Assembly: GCF_029227915.1 (NCBI RefSeq)
Contig: NC_079884.1
Location: forward strand, 19,466,001-19,530,000
Origin: Hydractinia symbiolongicarpus
Lineage: Eukaryota; Cnidaria; Hydrozoa; Anthoathecata; Hydractiniidae
DNA: 64,000 nt
Reading direction: 5' to 3'
Each line of letters opens with the position of its first letter. The stretch's first letter is position 1. Below are positions 1-10,875 of this stretch, one piece after another. The position numbers and the translations under genes are program-made. The notes under the pieces were generated by a model that saw only the letters and a program-made list of their open reading frames with translations, was not told the DNA's origin and ran no database searches.

Positions 1-606
1 CACATATCTATAAAAAACATTATTGGCAAACACAAAATGTTTTGTGATTTAAATTTTTTTAATTTGGTTTTTTAAGTTTTGCCTTACTTTCCTCAACTTA
101 TGCATAACAAAACCTGTTTGCTTACCTTCTTACCGGAACAGTCTCAACCAAATAATATTTTTTATAAAGGTGTGGCTATAAAAATAGCCTTTTTATTGTT
201 TTTACTCCATATATGCCATTTATTGTGAGAACGTGTGTTTCAGATAATGCACATAGAAGGAAGACAATTTTTTTTTAAGATTGTTCCAAAACTCAGGATC
301 AAACTGAACTTTCTCTACCAAAAAACCATACTGAGTCCAAACGAAAAAGTTGCAAAAGTTTAAACCCTAGCTACTTATTCGCATTTTCTCCCGCTAACCT
401 TCAGACTTCTCAATCTCAAATACTTCGTTAACTCGTCTACCTTCATCTTCTCTATCATTTCAAACTCCATACTTATCTAACAACACTAACTACTCAAAAC
501 AACTTTCTTTCCTTCTTCCTTCTTGTGCAACTAAGACTAATTTCGGTTAGTTTTGTTTACCCCAAACTCGTCTCAGTCTTTTTATTAACGCGGTCTCACG
601 CTGTTG
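1..606. other. Non-coding flank
   Basis: I see no gene here. The stretch from about 360 to 560 is strongly depleted in G on the plus strand (C/T/A-rich), a strand asymmetry without an obvious cause. A single TTAACGCGGT motif near 583 is shared with the repeat cluster at 5.9-6.6 kb. Confidence 0.5.
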
Positions 607-690
607 AATACACCTTTCCCGAATTTAAATTATCGATTACATCATCGGCATGAAAACGAGGCACTTCTTAGTAAACTTTGTAAACACTAA
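607..690 (+). repeat. Left TIR of outer element
   Basis: This pairs with the reverse complement of about 5255-5340, with mismatches and small gaps. Shared blocks are AATACACCTTTCCCGAATTT, GCATRAAAACGAGGCA and TCTTAGTAAAC. Confidence 0.7.
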
Positions 691-828
691 AAATACAGCT
701 GGTGAGTGTGATACTTGCGTTGTGAATGATCTTTTATTGTGTATTTTTCTAAAGGATTGCAGGTTTTTCTTAACGAAACCACTTATAATGTATATAAAAA
801 CATACTTGCCTTGTAAAAGAAGAATATT

Positions 829-1105
829 ACTCTAGAAGCCTGGGGGGTTGGGGGTGCACTAGGTCTGACTTCAAATCCTGAAAGTACATGATGGAAAGGT
901 CAGAAAAAACTTACTTTCCCATTTTGGTTCATGGTCGTTTGACGGGAAAGATGGCGGAAGGGCGCAAAAAATGCATAAGGGCGTAATTTCCCAAATATGG
1001 TCATGTTATATATCAATCGATCACAAATTTAATACTGATCAATAATCACATTAGAACTTGGGTCTGAAAATGTACCGTTCCAAAGTTAGAAGCATTTAAG
1101 TGAAG
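829..1105 (+). repeat. Left long TIR
   Basis: Near-perfect inverted match to 3693-3977. It contains the shared blocks ATGGCGGAAGGGCGCAAAAA and GACCATATTTGGGAAATTAC (in one or other orientation). Confidence 0.85.
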
Positions 1106-1403
1106 TTCGGTATCTTATCTTTTCAAAAAATATATTGTCTTTTCAAAAAAATGTTGTGTATATTTTCTTGTTTACTACATGTTGCATTTTAATTGAAGAT
1201 CATTGCTAATTTTGCAGGTTTGTATTGTTTTATATTGAGTATAGAAATCATACCTAAAGTGTGGACAAAAAGTAAATAAATTACATGTGAATACCATCAT
1301 GCGAATGAATTGTAAGTTTTGTCTCGTGATATTTTATAGCTCTTGTTCATCGTGCATGATATAAAAATTTCTCTTTTTATGTATTTAGAACTAAAAATAT
1401 GCA

Positions 1404-3510
1404 ATGACTAGTGTTGAATCGCCTACAAAGCTACATGCACCGTCTTGTACAAAAGAAGATAGTAAAAAGAGTACAAAAGACCTTACCAAGTGTATTATTT
1501 GTCAGAAAAAACAAGATAATAAGGGAAACAAGAAACTTACAAGTACAGAGAATGGAAGAAATGCTATATTTAACTGTTCAAAAAGTTTGAATGATGATTT
1601 ATTGAAGGGGATACCATTGAGTCAATACGATGATATCAACTACCATGTCAATACTTGCTATCCCCGGTATGTACGTTCTAAAGAGAGATTTGAAAGTAGG
1701 AATGAAGCAGCAACAAGCACAGAAGATCTTGAAGTTAAACCAAAACGAAAAAAATCAAATGTTTCCAGTCCTCCACCTCTAGCTGAGAAGCCATGTGTTA
1801 TTTGTAACCATATCAAATTCAAAGGTGATTTGAAGTGTTTTCGAATTTGCGAAATAAGACGAGCTAATTCATTTTTATCTGCAATAAAATTCAACAAAGA
1901 TGCTGTTTATGACAGATGTGTGTTACTCAAGTGTTCTGGTGATATTTTTGCAGCTGACATTGTGTATCACAGAAAGTGCTTGAATGGCTATATTGTGAAA
2001 TTTGAACGTGATATAGAAGCTATAATGTATGCCAGAAACGAACATCATGAAGGGGCAGTATTTGCAAATACATTTAAAAACTTCCTTTCACCCAGCAAAT
2101 GTTCCAAATAATGTGGAAATGAAATCAATGATTGCTATCGATTTTATGGGTTATGCTCGTAAATTACCTACCAAAAAACTGAAATTGAAGACATACGAAG
2201 ATTTTGCAATGGCATTATGGAAGATATTTGTCAACCTATCGAAAAACTGTGAAAGGATAGACATAATATTTGATCTGTACCTTCAACAAAGTATCAAACA
2301 AGATGAACGTAATAGGAGAATGAAAGCTGATCCAATCGAAGTCAAAATTACACACTTCAAGCAGCAATTACCTGTTGAAATGGATAGGTTTTGGTCATCC
2401 TCAGAAAACAAAATGGGTCTCCAGCAAATGTTCATCAATTGGATGATTGAGTGTTGTCGATCAGAAATTCCTGTTTTCCTTGGTGGTGCAAACACCGATG
2501 ATATAACATCTTGTTTGAAGCTTTGCAATGGGTAGAGATCTGTTGTTCCATCACTCAGCAATGATCACGAAGAAGCTGATGATCGCATCATGTACCATGT
2601 TAGCCAGTCAATCTTAGAAGAAAGATTTGAGAAAGTTATAGTTGCTTTTTCAGATACTGATGTTTTTGTATGTTCTGTTTACCATTTCAAGCGTTGGATT
2701 TTCAATGGTTTGAATGAGTTGTGGGCAGTCAGCGGTAGGAGCGGTACAACAGTTGCATTTCCTGTTCATGACCTGGCAGAGAGGATTGCTCCTGAAGTTA
2801 TAGATATCTTACCAGCTGTGCATGCATTAACAGGTTGAACCATAATTTGAGAATATTGAGTACATTTGTTAATGTAGTAACTGTAGACCTGCAATGTAAA
2901 CATGTATTCAAAATTTAACTGTTCATTCACTTTAAACATGCAATTCATGAAATCTTTTTTTATAGGATGCGACACAACAAGCAAAATTGGAACAAAAACA
3001 GCAGCATTAAAAGTTGCGTCTGGAAGTTGTTTTGGTGCACTATCTTTCTTTGGTGTATCTACTTTGAATGAAGAATTAGTCGACTTAGCACAACATTTTA
3101 TGGTACATTGTATTTCAAAAGATAAGGAAGTTACAACATTTGATCAGTTACGAAACAAGATCTATTATAAAAAATCGCAACTGTTAGATTTAGAGAAGCC
3201 TCCTCCCACATCGTCGAGTGCAATATTACATATTAAACGTGCCTATCTTCAAACGTATGTATGGTTACATGCCCCATTTGTGAGAAGTATTGACATAGAT
3301 CCAACACATTACGGCTACGTATTGGATGAAGAAGGTTATTGCCTGAAGCCAAAAATAACTGAAGATGACGTTTTGCCTGATGATTTACCACAGCCTTGCA
3401 ACTGTCTGAAATGTGCTCGAGCTAATGTCTGTATATGTCGAATAAATAACATTAACTGTTGTCAATATTGTAACTGCAAACGCGAAGAGTGTCAAAACCC
3501 ATTCGAATGA
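1404..3510 (+). pseudogene. FEN1/XPG (PIN-like) nuclease-type ORF of the transposon, broken
   Basis: The reading frame runs 1404 to about 2085, shifts frame, continues to 2833 with an in-frame TAG at 2533-2535, then after a GT-AG intron (2834-2965) goes on to the stop at 3510. The N-terminal part has CxxC/HxxxC pairs (CIICQ, CVICN, HRKC) suggesting zinc binding. The central part carries IIFDLY, HEEADDR, FSDTDVFV and, across the intron, HALTG-CDTTS. I read these as the acidic metal-binding motifs and GCDY-like helix-hairpin of the FEN1/XPG fold, by analogy with VFDG, EAEA, D-x-D and GSDY of FEN1. The C-terminus is Cys-rich (CNCLKCARANVCICR). Similar uncharacterised ORFs are common in invertebrate genomes. 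The fold is inference; the frameshift and stop are seen directly. It lies entirely between the long TIRs. Confidence 0.65.
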
Positions 3511-3692
3511 AATTAGTAAATCTCTATATCATCAACGAACAAAGGCGCATGATATTTTTGTTATAATAGTTTTTTATATATATAGTGTCGTTTTACTCTT
3601 ATCGTTTGATCAAGATTTTTTATCAAGAGCTGAATAAAATAATTTACAATGCTCCAAATTATGATCAGTATTGAAATTTTTAGTTTAGTATG

Positions 3693-3977
3693 CTTCACTT
3701 AAATGCTTCTAACTTTTGAACGGAACGGTACCCAAGTTCTAATGTGATTATTGATCAGTATTAAATTTGTAATCGATTGATATATAACATGACCATATTT
3801 GGGAAATTACGCCCTTATGCATTTTTTGCGCCCTTCCGCCATCTTTCCCGCCAAACGACCATGAACCAAAATGGGAAAGTAAGTTTTTTCTGACCTTTCC
3901 ATCATGTACTTTCAGGATTTGAAGTCAGACCTAGTGTACATTGAAGTGCATACTCAACCCCCCCAGGCTCCTAGAGT
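3693..3977 (-). repeat. Right long TIR
   Basis: Inverted partner of 829-1105. It is slightly longer because of a ~10-base insertion near the terminus. Confidence 0.85.
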
Positions 3978-4071
3978 ATATGTATTTGTGATGCCGAGTA
4001 GCAATCAGAAAGGTCAGCAAGAAATTTATCATAATTTAATCTATCCAGGTATATCAACCTCTCGACCTGGT

Positions 4072-4551
4072 AACTCTTGTTGCGTACTGTTATGCAAAAG
4101 TTCTACTCTTAATAAATCCAGAGTTAAACAGGCATTGGAATGTTTTCATTTCCATCGGATCCAAGTTTGAGAAAACAATGGGTAAGCATCATTTCAAAAT
4201 GTCGTAGAAGGGGAGGTGTGATGTATTCACAGTAAACAAGAACACAAAAGTATGCGAAGTCCACTTTGAAGTACACTGTGTAAAATTAGGTTTTGGTTGT
4301 GAACGGAAAAAATTAATCAATGGCTCTGTGCCATATATATTTACGTTCAAACAAAATAATACAACTCAAAAAAGGAAAAGTCCGAAAAAAGAGCACTTCC
4401 TGTAGTAGTCGAAACAGATTCTGAAAGCACATATGAAAGTTCTTCATCTGATTCTGCTGAGATCACTGAAGAACAACCTGGTTTTTTCACTCCTGATGAA
4501 TTAGAAACTATGAAAACTGAGGAATTCAATGTTAAAAGAAAAACTAATTGA
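4072..4551 (+). pseudogene. THAP-type zinc-finger protein remnant
   Basis: Read through two frame slips, this stretch gives a THAP C2CH domain: a Cys pair in NSCCVLLCKSS, the FSFPSDPSLRKQW block with the invariant Trp, the second pair in KVCEVHF (CxxH), and a VPYIFTF tail matching the usual AVPTIF ending. An acidic/Ser-rich linker follows (ESTYESSSSDSAEITEE, about 4420-4480). THAP domains bind element ends in P-element and Kolobok transposases. The catalytic region is not recognisable downstream. It sits to the right of the nested insertion, inside the outer TIR element. Confidence 0.65.
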
Positions 4552-4579
4552 TGATACTATAAACGACTTTACTGAACAG

Positions 4580-5248
4580 CTAGCTGTGTGTGTAATGTTG
4601 ATTTAATTTACCCCAATCTTTTGGGATTAATACAGGATTTACATCAATAAACTCATAGGGTTGTGTTTCGTTATGTTTTGATTTTTTTGAAGTATTTGAT
4701 ATATTAATATAAGTAACAATCTTGATGGCATGTTCTAACGGTAGTAGTTGGTGTGACAATGTAGATCGAACAAGAAAGTTCGCATATTTAATGTTGTTTT
4801 TTCTTTTTCGAATACTGTCAATACAATGAGCAAAACCAACCCGTTTGTTAACCATAAGCATATCTTTTTGCAGTTTTAATATTCTTGGATTTATGTTACA
4901 CAAACTATCATTAATTCTAGGATCATATAACGTTAGATGGATACCTTTTTGTCAGCATTACTTTTTACAGGGCTGACCATAACAATTCTGTTTTTACTTG
5001 GAGCAAATGCAGTTGTTGATGTGAAAATGCTATCAGCAGATATGTATAGTTCATCCCTAAACGCTCCAAAGTCTTTACAAAGTGTTTACCACTATTTTGT
5101 CGATGCATTTCAATTTCTTTTATCGTGTACGGTGGAATTCCCTCCATGTTTTCCCTCACGCTTTTTCTTCAGTTTCATCGAAGACTAAATCTATATTTTC
5201 CTCAATTATTTTAAGCAAAATATCTCTCATAGTATTGTCTTCCTCCAT
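4580..5248 (-). pseudogene. Unrecognised decayed ORF of the outer element
   Basis: On the minus strand, starting at ATG 5246-5248 (MEEDNTMRDILLK), coding-like sequence continues through at least two frame changes to a stop at 4580. The part with IPPYTIKEIEMHRQNSGK resembles the N-terminus of a family of cnidarian SWIM-zinc-finger proteins, but the zinc finger itself is not visible. The last part (107 codons from 4903) is basic and of unknown fold. It converges on the THAP remnant and lies inside the right half of the outer element. Confidence 0.35.
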
Positions 5249-5254
5249 GTTTAT

Positions 5255-5340
5255 ATGAAACGCGAATAATGTTTACTAAGATTTGCCTCGTTTTTATGCC
5301 CGCAATATTTTACAAAATATAAATTCGGGAAAGGTGTATT
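5255..5340 (-). repeat. Right TIR of outer element
   Basis: Inverted partner of the left terminus at 607-690. Confidence 0.7.
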
Positions 5341-5549
5341 GGTGTATATAGATAATAGAAATGGCGCGTTATAGTTTAAGATCACAAAATGGTAGATTTG
5401 GTTTTATAAACACGTGTTGACATAAACATAGGGTAATTCAGTTCCTACTTTCAGTACACCTCTTGATGTCAATATGTCTACAAATGAATCATCCTCCTCT
5501 GAAGATAAGGGTGGGTATATTTTATCCAAGTTGAGAATATGAAAGCCTC

Positions 5550-6785
5550 TATTTTGATTACTCCAAAAACTCGCGAAATTTTTTCGATAAATTTTGGCGA
5601 ATCTACAAATTGAAAAGAAAGTTTTGGCGACATAAACTTTGGCGATTCATGACTTTGAACTTATTTTTTATGTTCTTATAAAAAAGTGGCCTATATTTCT
5701 TATAATAGAAAACAATGTAATTTTCTTTCTTATGGTATGTAAAAACTATTGACAAATTTGGTTCATCGTCAAAACCACAAAACAGATCAAACACATTTTT
5801 TAGGCTCGTCTTCTTCCGGCTCCCACGCATCGTCATCATCGTCTTCTTCGTCACTAACTTGGTTATAAGCATTTTGCTCCTCTTCATCAATTCTGCAAAC
5901 GGCGTCCAGATCCTTGGTTACCTTATTACACGAAATTAACGCTATGTGGATATTAACGCGGTTAAAAATAACAGGTCATTAATTAACGCGGTTGCTTGAG
6001 AAGACCTAGTTTAAGTGTGTGGAAATTAACGCGGCTAGAGACAAGTTTTTACAATTTTCAAGTGACTAAACATTTTTTATTCAACAACAATTCAACGTAA
6101 AAGTTAGTAGAAATGTCTACTCCATGGCATCGAATGGGTTCAAATGAATATAATTTGTACCCATTTCCCGAGTATTTTCGACAGTGGCGGTAATGCCAGC
6201 ACTTTGCCAACCATTCTTTATAATACTAACTCCTTTCTTTGGTTGGAGGAGCTCGTACGCCTCGACCATCACTTTGGCATGCTACGGTTTCAACGTAGAC
6301 AACTTTAAATCTACTTTGATTGAACATCTAGTTTCCGTCTTGTTCTTTTCAGGTTAACATACCTCTGCGAGAAATAGCCTTGAAATTTAATCGGTGCGCG
6401 AAAATAAATTTTAATTGAGGACAAAAATTGTATGTATATGATGTATATGATAATGTATGTATACACTAAACAGTTTTTAATCTTTTTTCGTTGTTTTTTT
6501 AGATCACAAATAAAGGTCGGTTTAATTAACACGGACTAGAAATTACTGGCGGTTTTTATTAACGCGGTTGGAAGTCAATCGCGTTAATAATAATAATTTT
6601 TTGGAGGGCGAGCCAAGTGAAGGCGAGTCAGGAAATAACTTTTAAAATCAGCAAATTTTTTTAAAATTTTAGTGGATAAACTTTCGCGAATCGACAATTT
6701 TGAAAGTTTCGCGAGACAAAGTTTCGTGAAAAAGGCCAAAATTCGCGAAATTTTCTCTCGCGAAAGTTTCTCCGAATAAAGTATA
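5550..6785. mobile_element. Nonautonomous element in the integrase intron, TTTCGCGA-motif type
   Basis: The ends are degenerate inverted repeats: ACTCCAAAAACTCGCGAA on the left, and on the right the reverse complement of a TTCGGAGAAACTTTCGCGA-type sequence. Several GCGAAA/TTTCGCGA motifs lie near each end (5570-5650 and 6660-6775). No coding capacity is visible. It fills nearly all of the 1.3-kb intron 5511-6808. Similar TTTCGCGA clusters occur near 30.6, 33.3-33.5, 35.8 and 36.65-36.98 kb. Confidence 0.5.
5918..6600. repeat. Nested cluster of TTAACGCGGTT motifs
   Basis: At least five copies of a TTAACGCGGTT-like motif occur (about 5938, 5955, 5982, 6024, 6575), with an inverted one near 6578-6590 (GCGTTAATAATAA). 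The layout, with motifs at both sides of a ~680-bp AT-rich core, resembles a short nonautonomous element inserted in the previous one. Exact ends are not resolved. Confidence 0.45.
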
Positions 6786-7558
6786 TGCTAAAATATTTTC
6801 TCATTTAGATGAAATTGAATTCGATGAAGAATCAGTCATTCGATACTATTACCGTTGTGGCTTTCAATACAAAGAAATTCATTTACATCTTGAGAAGCGC
6901 CATGCGTATTTCGTCAGTAGAAGTGCGTTGCTTCGTAAGCACGAATCATATGGATTACAAAGACATCATTCTTCACAAAATGACAATTACTCACACCTAG
7001 CTAATCGAGTTAAGGAAATTGTGAGTGGTGCCGGGTCATGTGGAGGCTATGTGTGGCATACTCTGCAATTAGAAGGTTGGCAAGTTCCCAGAAACATTGT
7101 TTCCAGTATTTTCAAAGATGTAGATCCTGAACTTATTTCAGGAAAGCTAGGCGGTTAAAAAGAAAAAAATATAGGAATCCTGGTCCAAACTATGCCTGGC
7201 ATATTGACGGGTATGACAAAGCAAAGCCCTGGGGATTTTCAATACATGGAGCCATTGACGGATTCAGTAGAAAGATGTTGTGGCTTAGAGTGAGCTGATC
7301 TAACAAATCACCAACTGCTGTTGCAAGCATGTACTTAAATTGTGTGAAAAATGTTGGAGGTTGCCCTATTGAATTGGTAACAGATTTAGGCTCCGAAAAT
7401 GCAATTGTTGCTGCAATGCAGTTTTTTCGAGACAACCCTGATGCCCATAGGTATGTTCCATCACCAAGAAATCATAGAATAGAATGCTGGTGGTCTTACT
7501 TGAGCAAAACTAGACTTATATGGTATATACCAGATTTTGCTGATAACATAAAATTCTA

Positions 7559-8508
7559 ACAAAAGATATAAACCAACTAAAAAGAAAAAATATCAACAGA
7601 AGTATAAATATAAATAACTTTAGAAATCTTTACTTTTGTATGTCTCTTTATAGTGTTAAAAAAATGTTAACAAAAATAAGGTATATATCTAAATATCATG
7701 TTCTTTCAAATGACTATCCTTTACAGAAACAGAGTTCTACGAAAACTTTCAGGACTTTTCATGTGAGCGACTGGAAAAGTTATTGACCAACTGCATGAGT
7801 GGACAACAGGAAAACTAATTGTATGACCAACATATTTCAAGAAACAGTCATGGTCAAAATATACTACGATTTTCAATTTTGTATGGTGAATAGGTTTAAG
7901 TTTTTGTCCAGTTAGCCAAAACAACATATTAGGAGAGGTTAAATCTGATTCTTCAAACTCTTCTTCTCCAGCTTCTTTTTTTGCATCCTCAATTCTGCTA
8001 TCATTTAAAGCAACTGCAGCGGATACTGTCTCTTCTCTTCATTCCATTAACCAATCATGATGTTAACCTTTCTTTCAGAATGCTCTTTGTTTTTTTTATC
8101 CCAAGTTACTTCTTTTTTAGTGTAACCAGTCCACTGTTTGGCTTTTTCCTTCGATAGTTAGAGAATGATTGTAGATGGCCTATGTAGAACAGAGAAATAT
8201 ATGTCAACATAATGATATGTATAGCTAGCACACTCCATCATAGCTAGCACAATATTGTCTTTTCTTATTTTTTTTTTTTATCAGACTGGGCAGACAAACA
8301 CTATATATATATTAGCAATAGGTAGCTATATATATCCTTCCATAAAGAAGTTTATTATTACTCACTTTGTTTGGAATTAACTGTGGTGGTAGAGTCCCTC
8401 TTGTGATTTCATTGCAAGAAATATCTTTTAAATCTAAAAATAATCATCAGAAGGACTATTACTGTTTTCTCTCGAAACAGTTTCATTGTCCACTAAATCA
8501 TTAGCCAG
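7559..8508. other. Non-coding interval, possible minus-strand coding remnants
   Basis: No intact gene. The minus strand around 8170-7721 has short coding-like runs (for example KEKAKQWTGYTKKEVTWDKK and MLFWLTGQKLKPIHH) in different frames. I do not recognise them. Confidence 0.3.
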
Positions 8509-8580
8509 GAGACCCAGCGTAATTTTTCTTGCCACCGGGAAATCGGAGTAGTTAAGGTGGGAAAAATTACGCTGGGTCTC
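8509..8580. repeat. 72-bp foldback with perfect 20-bp arms
   Basis: The arm GAGACCCAGCGTAATTTTTC at 8509-8528 is perfectly inverted at 8561-8580, leaving a 32-base loop. It could be a miniature inverted-repeat element or a structured RNA element; no target duplication was identified. Confidence 0.75.
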
Positions 8581-9420
<840 letters not shown>

Positions 9421-10559
9421 TATATACATTTTCTCTGGAAAAAATTGTTTTTGCAGAAAATGCTTTCGTTGTGAGAACCCACTCTGCTTTTCCAACTTCC
9501 ACGCAAGATCTGGTATGTTTTATTGGTGTATATGGAACGCTTTTCACTTTTTTGTAAGTTGGAATGTATATTGGGCTTTTGTGTAAAATTTGACTTAAAC
9601 TACCACGGATATATATCTCCGAAATGTAGGAGAACTGGGCCGTATATCTTGAACATATTTTCATAGCTCTTAAGTTACATGGTTGTGCATATGTTAAAAC
9701 AATTTTCCAGTAATTACTCAAAATTACCTTGCCTTGGGATTAAAAAGTCTTGAATATATATATATATATATGTATGGAAAGCAGAATTTTTTTTTGCATG
9801 TTACCAAATTGCTAATTACGGTAATCCAATAATGGCTCATATTGTTTTTATGGCCACGAAGTTCTCCCAGAACGACATTAATTGGTAGGCAATCTGGGAT
9901 CCACTATAAGTCCATTTTTTACAGAAATGTATATGTCCATTTTTAGTCACTTTTTTCCACGAAAATATTTTTATATCATAATTAAGAAAAATTATGACGC
10001 AGGCTTAATTACGTTAGTAAAGCACGCGGTTTCGAATCTCGTTTTAGATTTTAACTGAATATATTAACCTTATATTCAGGTTGGGTCTAAAGGACCCGGT
10101 GAAAGGTTTATTTTTTTGGGGACCAAAATGCCCTACCCGTGTAATTTTTTGAACTATTGCCTTGTTTTAAACGTTACCTGGTAGATATAACACTCGTCAC
10201 GAACTAACAAAAATGGCAGCCTCAATTTCATGTTTGGTCACGTGGTTAATTGCTGACGTTAGCGAAAAATTGTGATATACTGATTGTGGCAATGCGCCCA
10301 TTTTAGAAAGGCAATGAATGTCGGAATTGTGTCAAATTAATTTTATAGACAGTGAATAATCAGATTTTAACACTTTTAAGTTCTTTCCAGGCTTCTTCTA
10401 GCTATAATGGGGCGCCAAAATAAACACATTTCCATTTAAGTTTATTACAGTTGTTTTACATCTAAATGGAATTAAAATATCAATCTTTGTCAAAATATGT
10501 ATGCGTACACGCTCGCAAACGTCAAAATATTACCCTTAGAGCTGCAATAACATCGAAAA
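9421..10559. other. Non-coding interval
   Basis: AT-rich with short TA runs near 9757. I see no gene. Confidence 0.4.
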
Positions 10560-10875
10560 ACGCGAAGATAGGGCAAAATTCAACTACGAAGCACCAATAG
10601 AAGTCATGAAGCTCGTCGATTTGGAACTCAATAAATGCTTTAACCGCAACAAGGATGAAAAGAAACGCCAGTACAATGAACGTGTGCTTGTTGTTGATAA
10701 CAGGTCGTTCACCCCATTGGTTTTCTCAACAAATGGTGGGATGGGGCGAGAGTGTAAGATGTTTTACAAACGTTTATCGGAAATGATCGCAGAGAGAAGA
10801 GACATACCTGTATCACAAGCAGTCAATTTTTTAGAACAAAAACTTCCTGTTACGGCCAATAATGTTATGCCTTAG
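10560..10875 (+). pseudogene. C-terminal fragment of a retrotransposon-type polyprotein
   Basis: An open frame ending at 10875 carries EKKRQYNERVLVVDNRSF followed by TPLVFSTNGGMGRECKMFY and an ERRDIPVSQ tail. This NERVxxVExxxFTPLVFSxxGGMG pattern is, from memory, the C-terminal tail found after reverse transcriptases of some non-LTR elements in cnidarians. No reverse transcriptase core is present upstream, as expected for a 5'-truncated LINE copy. The assignment is inference, with moderate confidence. Confidence 0.5.

Larger units (their letters stand above)
829..3977. mobile_element. DNA transposon with ~280-bp TIRs and a FEN1-like ORF
   Basis: The first ~277 bases (829-1105) and the last ~285 (3693-3977) form a long, highly similar inverted repeat that starts ACTCTAG(A/G)AGCC at both ends. 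The interior holds one gene on the plus strand (1404-3510). The flanking bases do not give a clear target-site duplication. No DDE transposase is visible, so the superfamily is unassigned. TIR similarity is high (few mismatches plus a short gap near the tip), which suggests recent activity, although the gene is broken. It is inserted in the element spanning 607-5340. Confidence 0.8.
607..5340. mobile_element. THAP-domain DNA transposon with TIRs, split by a second element
   Basis: The left end (from 607, AATACACCTTTCCCGAATTT) is matched by the reverse complement of the right end (ending 5340). Similarity continues inward for roughly 80 bases, including a shared GCATRAAAACGAGGCA block and TCTTAGTAAAC. 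No target-site duplication is evident. The interior keeps remnants of a plus-strand THAP zinc-finger gene and a minus-strand gene. The element at 829-3977 sits inside it, so this one is older. A THAP DNA-binding domain in a TIR element suggests a P-element, Kolobok or related superfamily; the sequence is too decayed for me to choose. Confidence 0.7.
5474..7558 (+). pseudogene. DDE integrase-core protein (retroviral-integrase fold), broken
   Basis: A short first exon (5474-5510, MSTNESSSSEDK) joins in phase to an exon from 6809 (acceptor TCATTTAG) that continues DEIEFDEESVIRYYYRCGF. An N-terminal HTH-like part is followed by the integrase core: AWHIDGYDK (first Asp), GAIDGFSRKMLWLRVS, LVTDLGSEN (second Asp) and NHRIECWWS (Glu), the last two acids separated by 32 residues. 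The frame shifts near 7150 and there is a TGA at 7296-7298 inside the core, so no full product is possible. The family is an uncharacterised integrase-core group common in cnidarians and fish, probably derived from a Ginger-like or LTR-type integrase (inference). Nothing typical follows the Glu motif, so the 3' end looks truncated. Confidence 0.7.
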
